The notes beneath the pieces are model-generated. The model did no database searches. It was given only the letters and a program-made list of their open reading frames with translations, and had not been told where the DNA came from. From assembly GCA_023390655.1 (NCBI GenBank), contig JAEWCL010000027.1, positions 96,789 through 160,788 of the forward strand: a stretch of 64,000 nucleotides of DNA. Direction: 5' to 3'. This document shows, piece after piece, positions 50,868 through 59,242 of this stretch (positions within the stretch are counted from its first letter, which is position 1; each line of letters starts with the position of its first letter). The position numbers and the translations under genes were made by a program. Source of the DNA: Bacillota bacterium. GTDB taxonomy: Bacteria > Bacillota > Clostridia > Christensenellales > CAG-138.

Positions 50868-50907
50868 AAAACCCGCCTTCTTCCATAATGTTGAAAGGGC
50901 GGGTTTT
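50868..50907 (+). terminator. Terminator after the sortase gene
   Basis: AAAACCCGCC / GGCGGGTTTT 10-bp stem with a 20-base loop, ending in TTTTG. It overlaps a possible promoter (TTGAAA 50891, TATACT 50912) for the following peptidase gene. Confidence 0.6.
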
Positions 50908-50984
50908 GTGTTATACTGGTACGTGCGGGGCATTGCGCCTAATTTTGGAAGCGGCTCCGTACAAGAAAATGGAGGAAGAGAGTC

Positions 50985-52109
50985 ATGCAAGATCCCCGCT
51001 TAAAGCAATTGGCAAGCTTATTGCTCAACCACAGCATTCATTTAAAATCCGGCGAATTGTTCGGCATACGCGCAGGCATATTGTCAAAGCCCCTGATTAA
51101 GGAGCTCATGAAGGAAGCGCACCGCATCGGCGCGGTTCCCTACGTGGAACTGGAAGACGATGAAATCAAGCGCCTGACGTTTGGATTTATAGACCCGGAT
51201 GCGTCGGAATCCGCACGCGCGGCGCTCAAAAAGCAGCTCGAGTGGGAGCGCGTGCTCTGGTCCCACTGGGCGGGGCAGGTGGTCATCGGCGTGGATGAAA
51301 ACGATGCGGAACTTTCCGCCGCCAATCCGAAGGCGATCGCCATTTACCGGGAAGAATTAAAGGAAATCCGCGATCTTCGCATCAACGAACGCCGTTGGGT
51401 GTACCTCCACTGGCCGACCATGGCGGACGCGCAGAAGGCCGGCATGTGCTATGATGATTTTTATGAGTTTTTCCTCAACGCTGCGCTCGTGGATTATGAC
51501 GAGATGCGCAGCAACATGCAGCCGCTTGTAGACCTGATGAAGCGTACGGACAAGGTGCGCCTTGTGGGCAAGGGAACGGATCTGACGTTCTCCATCCGCG
51601 GCATGAATGTTGTGCCCTGCGCGGGAGAAATGAACATTCCCGACGGCGAAGTGTATACAGCACCCGTGCGGGACAGTGTCAATGGCGTCATTCACTACAA
51701 TACCGCGCTTATAGAGCAGGGCAAGCGCTACGAGAACCCGCGCTTCGTGTTCGAAAACGGCAAAATCGTGGAAGCGGCCTGCGATAACGACACGAAGGCA
51801 TTGAACGCACTCCTCGATACCGACGAGGGCGCGCGCTACATCGGCGAGTTTGCCATCGGCGTCAACAACGCCGTCACGAAACCCATCGGCAACACGCTCT
51901 ACGATGAAAAGATCGGCGGCTCGTTCCACTTCACGCCGGGCGCCGCTTATGACGAGGCGTTCAACGGCAACCGCTCGGTGCTGCATATGGACATTGTCTG
52001 CATGCAGGCACAGCCCTATGGCGGGGAAATCTACTTTGACGATGTCTGCATCCGCAGGGACGGCCTGTTCACCCTGCCGGAGCTTGCAGGATTAAATCCC
52101 AAAGCATAA
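50985..52109 (+). CDS. Aminopeptidase, M29 family (AmpS/PepS type)
   Basis: 374-aa cytoplasmic metallo-aminopeptidase that removes N-terminal residues from peptides. M29 metal ligands can be assigned: Glu215 (CAGEMNIPDGE), Glu288 (YIGEFAIGVNN), His315 (GGSFHFTPG), His334 and Asp336 (LHMDIVC). The N-terminal domain (LASLLLNHSIHLKSGELFGIRA) matches family members, though total length is slightly below the usual 400-410 aa. GGAGGAAGAGAG precedes the ATG. YitT follows after 12 bases, so these two form an operon. Confidence 0.93.
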   Translation: MQDPRLKQLASLLLNHSIHLKSGELFGIRAGILSKPLIKELMKEAHRIGAVPYVELEDDEIKRLTFGFIDPDASESARAALKKQLEWERVLWSHWAGQVVIGVDENDAELSAANPKAIAIYREELKEIRDLRINERRWVYLHWPTMADAQKAGMCYDDFYEFFLNAALVDYDEMRSNMQPLVDLMKRTDKVRLVGKGTDLTFSIRGMNVVPCAGEMNIPDGEVYTAPVRDSVNGVIHYNTALIEQGKRYENPRFVFENGKIVEAACDNDTKALNALLDTDEGARYIGEFAIGVNNAVTKPIGNTLYDEKIGGSFHFTPGAAYDEAFNGNRSVLHMDIVCMQAQPYGGEIYFDDVCIRRDGLFTLPELAGLNPKA

Positions 52110-52121
52110 AGGGAGGCGGCC

Positions 52122-52979
52122 ATGTCAAAAGGGGCCAAACGCTTGCTTGTGGACAGCATTGCCATCATCATCGGCAGCGCGCTGACCGCGCTGGGGCTTT
52201 CGGTGTTCACGGTTCCCAACAACATTGCGCCCGGCGGCGTTTCCGGTATTGCGACTGCGCTTGCAACGCTTATCGGGGTGCCGGTGGGTACGCTTACGCT
52301 CATCCTCAACGTCCCGCTGATGGCGGTGGCGCTAAAACGCCTTGGCTTCAAGCCGCTTGCAAAAACAATCGCCGCAACCGTGCTGCTTTCCGTGTTTATC
52401 GACCTGTTTGCGTTCTGGCTGCCGGGATATACCAACAATATCCTGCTTGCTGCACTCATGGGCGGCGGCTTTATGGGCGTGGGGCTGGGGCTGCTTTTGA
52501 TCCGCGGCATCAGCACGGGCGGCACGGATCTCATTGGCCTGATGCTCTTTAAAATGCGGCCCGGCTTTTCCATGGGACAGCTCCTGATGGCAATCGATAC
52601 GTTGGTCGTGCTGTTCGCCGTGATCGTGTTCCGCGATATCGAGGTGGCGCTGTATTCGTTTGTAGCGCTGTTTGTGACCAGCAAGACGATCGACGCCATC
52701 CAGGAAGGTGTGGATCACGCAAAGGTGATCTATATTGTTACCGACAAGGAGCAGGAACTCTTAGACAAGATTGCCCAGGAAATGGGGCGCGGCGTGACCG
52801 TGCTGCCCGCGCGCGGCGGATTTACGGGCAGGGATAAGGCAGTGCTCATGACGATCGCCCGGCGCAATGAGGTCTCCATGACCCTGCAGGCAGTGCGTGC
52901 GATTGATCCGTGCGCATTCACGATTATTTCCGATGCGACGGAAGTGCATGGCGAGGGCTTTAAAGAAGGCGAAGATTGA
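52122..52979 (+). CDS. YitT family membrane protein
   Basis: 285-aa integral membrane protein of unknown function. About five to six hydrophobic helices make up the N-terminal DUF161 region (SIAIIIGSALTALGLSVFTVPNNIAPGGVSGIATALA is the family hallmark, with GISTGGTDLIG later). A soluble C-terminal DUF2179 domain follows (KVIYIVTDKEQELLDKIAQEMGRGVTVLPARGGFTGRDKAVLMTIARRNE). GGGAGG lies before the ATG. The gene is 12 bases after the M29 gene and ends in a terminator. Confidence 0.93.
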   Translation: MSKGAKRLLVDSIAIIIGSALTALGLSVFTVPNNIAPGGVSGIATALATLIGVPVGTLTLILNVPLMAVALKRLGFKPLAKTIAATVLLSVFIDLFAFWLPGYTNNILLAALMGGGFMGVGLGLLLIRGISTGGTDLIGLMLFKMRPGFSMGQLLMAIDTLVVLFAVIVFRDIEVALYSFVALFVTSKTIDAIQEGVDHAKVIYIVTDKEQELLDKIAQEMGRGVTVLPARGGFTGRDKAVLMTIARRNEVSMTLQAVRAIDPCAFTIISDATEVHGEGFKEGED

Positions 52980-52981
52980 AC

Positions 52982-53007
52982 GGGAGGGCGACTCGCCCCT
53001 CTTTTAT
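52982..53007 (+). terminator. Terminator after the YitT gene
   Basis: GAGGGCG / CGCCCCTC stem with a short ACT loop and one bulge, followed by TTTTATTT. It lies close to the next gene's ribosome binding site. Confidence 0.65.
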
Positions 53008-53024
53008 TTAGGAAGGAGAACAAT

Positions 53025-54821
53025 ATGAATACCATTCCGGAACGGCTTACGGCGCTGCGCAAAACGATGGCGCAGAAAAAGATCGACGCGGTTCTGATTC
53101 CCACCTCGGATTTTCACGCCTCAGAATATGTCGGGGCATATTTTCAGACCCGGGAGTATTTTTCGGGGTTCACCGGCTCTGCGGGCACTTTGGTGGTGCT
53201 CATGGAGGAAGCCGGCCTTTGGACGGACGGACGCTATTTTATCCAGGCGGATAAGGAACTCAAGGGTTCCGGAATTACATTGTTCCGCATGGCCGATCCC
53301 GGTGTGCCGGAGCTGGAAGAGTATCTGTTTGATAAGCTTTCAGACGGTGCAACGCTCGCGCTTGACGGCCGGATGGCGGATGCAGGCTGGTGCCTGGAGC
53401 TTTCAGAGAAGCTTGCGCCCAAGCGCGTGGCGCTTGTGAGCGATTTTGATCCCGCGGACGGCATCTGGGAAGACCGCCCTCCGCTTTCGCAGGAGCCCGC
53501 GTATCTTTTGCCGCTTGCCTATGCGGGGAAAAGCGTTAAGGAGAAGCTTTCGGACCTGCGCAAGGCGCTTCGTGAGAGCAATGCTGATGTGCATGTGCTC
53601 ACGACGCTCGACGATATCGCATGGCTCTACAACATCCGCGGTGCGGATGTCGCCTACAACCCTGTGGTGCTTGCTTACACGGTTGTGGATAGTGAGCGCG
53701 CCGTTTTATTTGTGGAACAAAAAAAGCTCAACGCGGAAATCATGGAGAACTTCCATGCGGCCAATGTGGAAGTGCGCCCGTATGAAGAGGTGTACGGTTA
53801 TGTTGCGGGCTTTACGAAGACCCAGCGCGTGCTGATTTCCAGAAAGAAAGTCAATTACGGCCTATACACGCAGATCGATGCGCACGCGGCCGTGGTGGAA
53901 GGGGAGAATCCCACAACGCTTGCAAAAGCGGTGAAAAACGAGACCGAGCGCGAAAACTTCCGCAAGGCGCATGTAAAGGACGGCGTTGCCGTCACCCGCT
54001 GGATGTACTGGATGAAGCACCACAACTGGCAAGAGAAGACCACCGAGGTGGACGCATCCAATTATGTGGACGTGCTGCGGCTGCAGCAGCCCGGAAACAT
54101 CGGTTTGAGCTTCCCAAGCATCGGCGGCTATGGCGCAAACGCGGCCATGCAGCATTACCATGCGACGGAAGCGAACTGCGCCGTTGTGGAGCCGAAAGGG
54201 CTGTTCCTGCTGGATTCCGGCGGGCAATACTATGAGGGCACCACGGATATCACCCGCACCGTTGCGGTAGGCCCGCTGACCGCGGAGCAGAAGTGTCATT
54301 TTACATTGGTGCTCAAGGGAACCCTCCGCTTAAGCAATGTGAAGTTCCTGGCAGGCTTGAGCGGCCTGCAGCTGGATATCCTTGCCCGCGAGGCGCTTTG
54401 GGCGGAAGGGCTTGATTACAACCACGGCACGGGTCACGGCATCGGCTACCTGCTGTGCGTGCATGAAGGGCCCAACGGCTTCCGGTACCGCAACCTGCCG
54501 GGGCGTACGCCGCTGTGCGCGTTTGAACCGGGCATGGTCACCTCCGTGGAGCCGGGCATGTATGTCGAAGGCAGCCACGGCATCCGCCTTGAAAACCTCG
54601 CGCTTTGCGTGGAAGGCAAAAAGACGGAGTATGGCAGGTTTCTGGAGTTTGAAACGCTCACGCTGGTGCCATTCGACCTTGACGCGGTAGAAGCGGAGCT
54701 CTTGAGCGCGCAGGAAAAGGAATGGCTCAACAGCTACCATAGCCGCGTCTATGAGACGATTGCTCCGCTCATCCCCGAAGAGGAACGCGTCTGGCTCAAA
54801 CGGGCGACAAGGGCGATATAA
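53025..54821 (+). CDS. Xaa-Pro aminopeptidase, M24B family (PepP2 type)
   Basis: 598-aa enzyme that cleaves the N-terminal residue from X-Pro peptides. It has the large three-domain eukaryotic/PepP2-like form: two creatinase-N-like domains (residues 1-310) and a C-terminal pita-bread catalytic domain. All dinuclear metal ligands are present: Asp397 and Asp408 (LLDSGGQYYEGTTDITRT), His471 (HGTGHGIG), Glu509 (SVEPGMY) and Glu523 (IRLENL). AGGAAGGAG precedes the ATG. It provides a useful contrast with the M24 protein at 22479, which has lost the Asp ligands. Confidence 0.95.
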   Translation: MNTIPERLTALRKTMAQKKIDAVLIPTSDFHASEYVGAYFQTREYFSGFTGSAGTLVVLMEEAGLWTDGRYFIQADKELKGSGITLFRMADPGVPELEEYLFDKLSDGATLALDGRMADAGWCLELSEKLAPKRVALVSDFDPADGIWEDRPPLSQEPAYLLPLAYAGKSVKEKLSDLRKALRESNADVHVLTTLDDIAWLYNIRGADVAYNPVVLAYTVVDSERAVLFVEQKKLNAEIMENFHAANVEVRPYEEVYGYVAGFTKTQRVLISRKKVNYGLYTQIDAHAAVVEGENPTTLAKAVKNETERENFRKAHVKDGVAVTRWMYWMKHHNWQEKTTEVDASNYVDVLRLQQPGNIGLSFPSIGGYGANAAMQHYHATEANCAVVEPKGLFLLDSGGQYYEGTTDITRTVAVGPLTAEQKCHFTLVLKGTLRLSNVKFLAGLSGLQLDILAREALWAEGLDYNHGTGHGIGYLLCVHEGPNGFRYRNLPGRTPLCAFEPGMVTSVEPGMYVEGSHGIRLENLALCVEGKKTEYGRFLEFETLTLVPFDLDAVEAELLSAQEKEWLNSYHSRVYETIAPLIPEEERVWLKRATRAI

Positions 54822-54833
54822 TATTGAGAACAC

Positions 54834-54858
54834 AAAGGGCCGGAATTTCCGGCCCTTT
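54834..54858. terminator. Bidirectional terminator between convergent peptidase genes
   Basis: AAAGGGCCGGAA / TTCCGGCCCTTT, a near-complete palindrome with A and T ends. It serves the M24B gene (+) and the M20 gene (-). Confidence 0.85.
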
Positions 54859-54919
54859 ATTGTGCTATTTTGTTTAGACCACTTTCTACAGTGGCACCGC
54901 GTGGGCGGAAGCCGCAACA

Positions 54920-56017
54920 TTATCTGAGCGAAATCATACGCTCGACCACGCGGGCGGTCCGCTCCAAATCGGCAATGGCGATGTGCTCTGTAAGCGCGTG
55001 GGCGTCGCACATGCCGGTGCCGATGTTGAGGGCGTCTATTCCGTTATAAAAGAGCCAGGTGGCATCGGAACCGCCGTATGTGCGGGCAACCTCCGGCTGT
55101 ACGCCAAGCTCCTGATATACGCCAAGAAGGTCCCGCATCAGCGGGCTTTCCTCGGATACGTACAATACGTCGGAATGCCGCTCCTGCGTAAGGGAATACT
55201 CTGCACCGAACGCTGCACAGGCGGATTGTATGGCCTCTGTAACAGTTGCAATATGGGCTTGGAGAAGCGCTTCTTCAAAGGAGCGGATTTCCATATCGAA
55301 GGAAGCCTTTTCGGGGACGACGTTTGTCTTGCCGGGTGCAAGGAAGTTGGAGATGTTCATCACGCTATGTTCATCCACAAAGCCGCAGGGAATGGCGGCG
55401 ACGGCGGAAGCGGCGGCCTTTAAGGCGTGAATGCCGCGGTCGGGAGAAATGCCGGCATGCGCGCTCTTGCCCTTAATTTCCACATGCAGATGCACATTGG
55501 CGGGCGCGCGGTTGATGATGCCGCCGTTTTTGCTGCTGTCAAGCACCAGCGCCTGGCGGCTTTTGATGTTGGAATAATCGGCATACTTGGAGCCTAAAAG
55601 CCCCGCCTCCTCGCATACGGAAAACAGCACTTCGACGGGGCGGTGGGAGAGCCCCTGCTCTATGACGCATTCGAGCGCTTCCAGAATAGCGGCGATACCG
55701 GATTTGTCGTCCGACCCCAGAATGGTATCCCCGGAGGAACGGATAACGCCGTTTTCAATGACGGGGCGGATGTTGCGCCCGGGAGAAACGGTATCCATAT
55801 GCGCGCTCAATAAAATCGGCGCTCCCTCGCCCGGGAGGCTTGCGTAAAGATTATATCCGTTGGAATGGCACTGTGCGGAAACATCGTCCCGGACAACCTG
55901 CAAGCCGAGGCGGAGGAGTTCCTGCTCCATCATATCGCAAAATGCCCGTTCGTTGCCTGTTTCGCTGTCGCAGGAGATATATTTGAGGAATCTGTCTAAA
56001 AGGCGTGTCTGTATCAT
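54920..56017 (-). CDS. M20-family peptidase (PepT/tripeptidase-like)
   Basis: 365-aa dinuclear zinc exopeptidase. Ligand segments are His73 and Asp75 (LLSAHMDTVSPG), Asp103/Asp104 (GSDDKSGIAA), catalytic Glu136/Glu137 (CEEAGLLGSK), Asp160 (LVLDSSKNGG) and a C-terminal His (CDAHALTEH). The lid/dimerisation domain (KGKSAHAGISPDRGIHALKAA) is present. The pattern is that of tripeptide aminopeptidase-like M20 proteins. No strong ribosome binding site is seen before the ATG at 56017. It is convergent with the M24B aminopeptidase. Confidence 0.9.
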   Translation of the reverse strand: MIQTRLLDRFLKYISCDSETGNERAFCDMMEQELLRLGLQVVRDDVSAQCHSNGYNLYASLPGEGAPILLSAHMDTVSPGRNIRPVIENGVIRSSGDTILGSDDKSGIAAILEALECVIEQGLSHRPVEVLFSVCEEAGLLGSKYADYSNIKSRQALVLDSSKNGGIINRAPANVHLHVEIKGKSAHAGISPDRGIHALKAAASAVAAIPCGFVDEHSVMNISNFLAPGKTNVVPEKASFDMEIRSFEEALLQAHIATVTEAIQSACAAFGAEYSLTQERHSDVLYVSEESPLMRDLLGVYQELGVQPEVARTYGGSDATWLFYNGIDALNIGTGMCDAHALTEHIAIADLERTARVVERMISLR

Positions 56018-56359
56018 AACCGTCCATCTTTTCCAATTAATTATTCAATACCTTAACACATGGATACAGCCAGTGTCCATCCCCTTTTGCTTGGCTTGCG
56101 TGCGCCCCGCAGGAGGAAACGGGCGATTGCCCGCCTTGCCTAAAGCGTTTATATAAAATATGAAAGAAATCCATCATCCATCCATACACTGCATATATGA
56201 CGGTATGCGGGAACATTTATTTTTATCAGAAAAGCCGTTCCTGCGTATTAAATCCCGGTCGTTTTGGAAATACTTACGCAAAATAGGAGAAGAATCCGAT
56301 TACGGGAATGCTTTGGGCAAAAAGTTTTGTCCATCGCTTTGAAAGTGAGGAAATCAGAG
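56018..56359. other. Intergenic region between divergent genes
   Basis: About 340 bases between the M20 peptidase gene and mreB copy 2. No credible small gene. A CGGGCGATTGCCCG hairpin lies near 56115. Promoters for both flanking genes are expected here but not pinned down. Confidence 0.4.
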
Positions 56360-57376
56360 ATGGCATTGGGCTTTTCGGGGCTGTTCAGCCGAGATGTCGG
56401 CATTGACCTGGGCACGGTCAATACATTGATCGCGCGCAGGGATTATGGAATTATACTCAGGGAACCGAGCATGGTTGCGCTCGATCATGAGAAGCGCATT
56501 ATTGCGGTGGGCAAGGATGCGATCGGAATGCTCGGAAGAGCGCCGGGCGCTGTGCGGATTGTCAACCCGCTGCAGGAAGGCGTTGTAGCGGACTATCGCC
56601 TTTGCGAAGCGATGCTGCGGCATTTCCTGGAGAAATCTTTGGGGAATTTTGTGCGGCGCGCGGGGGTGCGCGCGGTATTGTGCGTGCCCGGCTGTGTCAC
56701 GGATGTGGAAAAGCGCGCGCTTGAGGAAGCGGCCCGCAATGCGGGTGCGCGCGCGGCGTTTCTTTTGGATGAACCGGTAGCGGCAGCCATTGGCGCGGGT
56801 CTGCCGGTGGAAGAAGCGGCGGGCTCGCTGGTGGTGGATATTGGCGGCGGCACGACGGACGCGGCCGTGCTCGCCTTGGGCGGGGTGGTGGAAAAGCACT
56901 CCGTGCGGGCCGGCGGTACGCACATCAACATGGCCCTCATGCAGTATGTGCGCAACACCTACGGCCTTTCGATTGGCGTACGCACCGCTGAGGAAATCAA
57001 AATAACGCTTGGGTCGGCGCTTCCGGGGTCGACCAAGCGGATGGAAGTGCGGGGGCGCGAGCTTTCTTCCGGCCTGCCGCGCACATTGACGCTTACCGGA
57101 ATGGAGGTTTACCGCGCGATTCTGCCGCAGCTGCTCCAAATCATTTCCTGCGTACGAGAGGTGCTTTCGGTAACGCCGCCCGAGCTTGCCGGCGATATTT
57201 ATGACAAGGGCATGTGCCTCACCGGCGGCGGTGCGCTCCTAAACGGACTGCCGGAGTTGTTTATGGCGGAAACCGGGATCATGGCCTATGTCGCGGAACA
57301 GCCGCTCGACTGCGTGGTGGAAGGCGCGCGCATCGCGGTGGAGAACATCTCCTACTACCGGGGGCGCGCGGTGTAG
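56360..57376 (+). CDS. mreB: MreB-type rod-shape protein, copy 2
   Basis: 338-aa actin homologue, more divergent than the copy at 48616. Phosphate 1 motif VGIDLGTVNTLIARRDYGIILREPSMVA, phosphate 2 motif VVDIGGGTTDAAVLALGG and MCLTGGGALLNGLPELF are intact. Start 56360 is chosen for GAGG nine bases upstream and the MALGFSGLFSRDVG N-terminus. It is followed, after a 385-base gap holding a separate promoter, by mreC, mreD and a PBP gene, so it is the elongasome-linked MreB. The internal connecting regions are richer in Ala/Arg than in copy 1. Confidence 0.93.
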   Translation: MALGFSGLFSRDVGIDLGTVNTLIARRDYGIILREPSMVALDHEKRIIAVGKDAIGMLGRAPGAVRIVNPLQEGVVADYRLCEAMLRHFLEKSLGNFVRRAGVRAVLCVPGCVTDVEKRALEEAARNAGARAAFLLDEPVAAAIGAGLPVEEAAGSLVVDIGGGTTDAAVLALGGVVEKHSVRAGGTHINMALMQYVRNTYGLSIGVRTAEEIKITLGSALPGSTKRMEVRGRELSSGLPRTLTLTGMEVYRAILPQLLQIISCVREVLSVTPPELAGDIYDKGMCLTGGGALLNGLPELFMAETGIMAYVAEQPLDCVVEGARIAVENISYYRGRAV

Positions 57377-57427
57377 CGGAGGGTTGCTTTTCATGCACTG
57401 ATGGTTTGCGGAACTGTTGTTTTTGTA

Positions 57428-57561
57428 GGGGGCGCCGTCTTCGGCGTCCCCTGAGCATATCAAAAAGTAAACACGGGGAGTACGGACGCCCTCCTGAGGA
57501 AGAGGGTGGGGGAACGCAGTTTCTCCAATGCGGAAAAATAGTCGGCGCTTTAAAGCGCCGA
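57428..57561. repeat. Hairpin-rich intergenic element, possible interspersed repeat
   Basis: Between mreB copy 2 and mreC. It starts with GGGGGCGCCG / CGGCGTCCCC (57428-57451, TCTT loop) and ends with the perfect 20-bp palindrome TCGGCGCTTTAAAGCGCCGA (57542-57561), with G-rich sequence between. The form resembles REP/MITE-like intergenic repeats, but no second copy exists in this window to prove it. Confidence 0.4.
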
Positions 57562-57658
57562 TACCTTGAAATCCTTAAATGGGTTTATGACAGGCTGGGG
57601 GAATCTCCGGCGTGCCCTGCAACAATATGTCCCCTCTGTAAACGTTCCAAGCCCCTGC

Positions 57659-57686
57659 TTGCGGCGGTTGCTTCATATGTTATAAT
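57659..57686 (+). promoter_or_regulatory. Promoter of the mreC-mreD-PBP group
   Basis: TTGCGG (57659-57664), 16-base spacer and a consensus TATAAT (57681-57686). Transcription would start near 57693, about 70 bases before the mreC ATG. Confidence 0.55.
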
Positions 57687-57761
57687 GGGGAATGGACAAT
57701 ATGGGGAGTACTATTACTCACCCAGACATTCGTATAACCGCGCATAAGAAAGGCGTAATGC

Positions 57762-58607
57762 ATGCGCAGATTGCTCGAAAACAAACCATTGCTCATAGCG
57801 CTGATCGCGGTGCTGCTGCTGTTACTGCTGTCCGCGCTCACTTCCGGAGGGCGTACGCTTACTTTTGTGGAGAGTACGGTGGGAACGGTGCTGCAGCCCG
57901 TGCAGAGCTTCGCTTCGCGCGCGTCCGATTCCATCATTTCCTTTATGGAAAACCTGCTCAATACCACCGATGCGGATATTGAGAACCAGAAGCTCAAGGT
58001 GTATGTTTCCCAGCTGGAGCAGTCCTTAAGCGAGATGGATTCCCTGCGCGCGGAAAATGAGCGGCTCAAGCAGCTCCTTTCCTTTGCGGACAGCACGCCC
58101 GCGCTTACGTATGTCACCGGCAGCGTTATCGGCCGCAGCCAGGGGATTTGGTTTGATACGTTTACCATCAATCTTGGCCGCAGCCAGGGCGTGGAAAAAA
58201 ACATGCCTGTCGTCAATGCGAACGGGCTGGTCGGGCACGTGACGGATGTGGGAGCGACGTGGAGCAAGGTTGTCGCGATCATCGATTCCAGTGTCAGCGT
58301 CAGCGTCATGGTGGAGCGGACCCGTGACTCCGGCATGGTGCGCGGGATGCTTGAAGCCGGAAGCGATTCGGACAGGCTGGAGCTTTACTATCTGCCCTCG
58401 GACAGCGACCTGATCCCGGGCGATAAGATTGTGACCAGCGGAATTGGCGGCATCTATCCCAAGGGCATCCTTGTGGGCGAGGTACTTTCCGTAAGCCGCT
58501 CGGGGGAAAGCGACAGCAATGCGCTGATCCAGCCCTCCGCGGACTTCCGGCACCTGGAGGAGCTGATGGTGGTCATTGGCATGCCCGAGGCGGAGGGGAC
58601 ATCATGA
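57762..58607 (+). CDS. mreC: MreC, rod-shape-determining scaffold
   Basis: 281-aa bitopic protein: one N-terminal membrane helix (LLIALIAVLLLLLLSALTSG), then a coiled coil (IENQKLKVYVSQLEQSLSEMDSLRAENERLKQLLSF) and the extracellular double beta-barrel (VTGSVIGRSQGIWFDTFTINLGRSQGV, GLVGHVTDVG, GDKIVTSGIGGIYPKGILVGEV). It links cytoplasmic MreB filaments to the PBP2 synthase. AGAAAGG lies before the ATG. It overlaps mreD by four bases (ATGA). Confidence 0.96.
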   Translation: MRRLLENKPLLIALIAVLLLLLLSALTSGGRTLTFVESTVGTVLQPVQSFASRASDSIISFMENLLNTTDADIENQKLKVYVSQLEQSLSEMDSLRAENERLKQLLSFADSTPALTYVTGSVIGRSQGIWFDTFTINLGRSQGVEKNMPVVNANGLVGHVTDVGATWSKVVAIIDSSVSVSVMVERTRDSGMVRGMLEAGSDSDRLELYYLPSDSDLIPGDKIVTSGIGGIYPKGILVGEVLSVSRSGESDSNALIQPSADFRHLEELMVVIGMPEAEGTS

Positions 58608-59119
58608 ACAAAAAGATCACCGCATTCGTGACCATCTTACTTTGCATGCATCTTGACTCGGCCGTATTTGCGCGCATCAATCTTGTGGATATCCGGCCCG
58701 ACGCGATGCTTGCGGCGGTGGTCAGCTTCGGCGTTTTGCAAGGATCGATGTTCGGCGCGGTTGTCGGCGTCATCGGCGGGCTGGTGATGGACGTGTTCTT
58801 TGGGACTAGCGTCGGGCTTTACGGTGCGCTCTATCTGATTGCGGGAATGAACGCGGGGTTCTTCTATAAAAAGTTTTATGCGGACAATCTGATTGTGCCT
58901 GCGGCTGCGGCTGCGGTTGCGGGTTTTTCAAAGGATATGGTGCTGGCGGTCATCCGCGCGCTTGGCGGCGCGCAGTTTCCCTTTGTGGGGATCGTGATCC
59001 GCTATATTCTCCCAAGCGCCATTATGACAGGCGTTTTGTGCGCGCTCATACACCTTGTGTTAAAGCCGCTGCTTGCGCGCCAGGTCAAGCGCAGGCAGTT
59101 TGACCGCCTGAGCAATTAA
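58604..59119 (+). CDS. mreD: MreD, rod-shape-determining membrane protein
   Basis: 171-aa polytopic membrane protein with about five helices (ITAFVTILLCMHLDSAVFARINLVDIRPDAMLAAVVSFGVLQG, GAVVGVIGGLVMDVFFGTSVGLYGALYLIAGMNAG). The IRPD and GLVMDVFFG segments are the family landmarks. It belongs to the elongasome and is translationally coupled to mreC. Confidence 0.93.
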   Translation: MNKKITAFVTILLCMHLDSAVFARINLVDIRPDAMLAAVVSFGVLQGSMFGAVVGVIGGLVMDVFFGTSVGLYGALYLIAGMNAGFFYKKFYADNLIVPAAAAAVAGFSKDMVLAVIRALGGAQFPFVGIVIRYILPSAIMTGVLCALIHLVLKPLLARQVKRRQFDRLSN

Positions 59120-59242
59120 ACGGCTGTTTGGGAACCAGCGCAATTGCTTATTTTGATAAGACAGGCTGGAACCTCTGTGGAACATCTATGGAATACCGCC
59201 CCCGGCACGAAAGTGCTTCTCCCTCGCAGGAAAGGATGACTC

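Noticed and set aside
57214..57747. Frame overlapping the end of mreB copy 2 and the following gap
   Set aside because: Overlaps a clear mreB in another frame and runs through palindromes; no family match.
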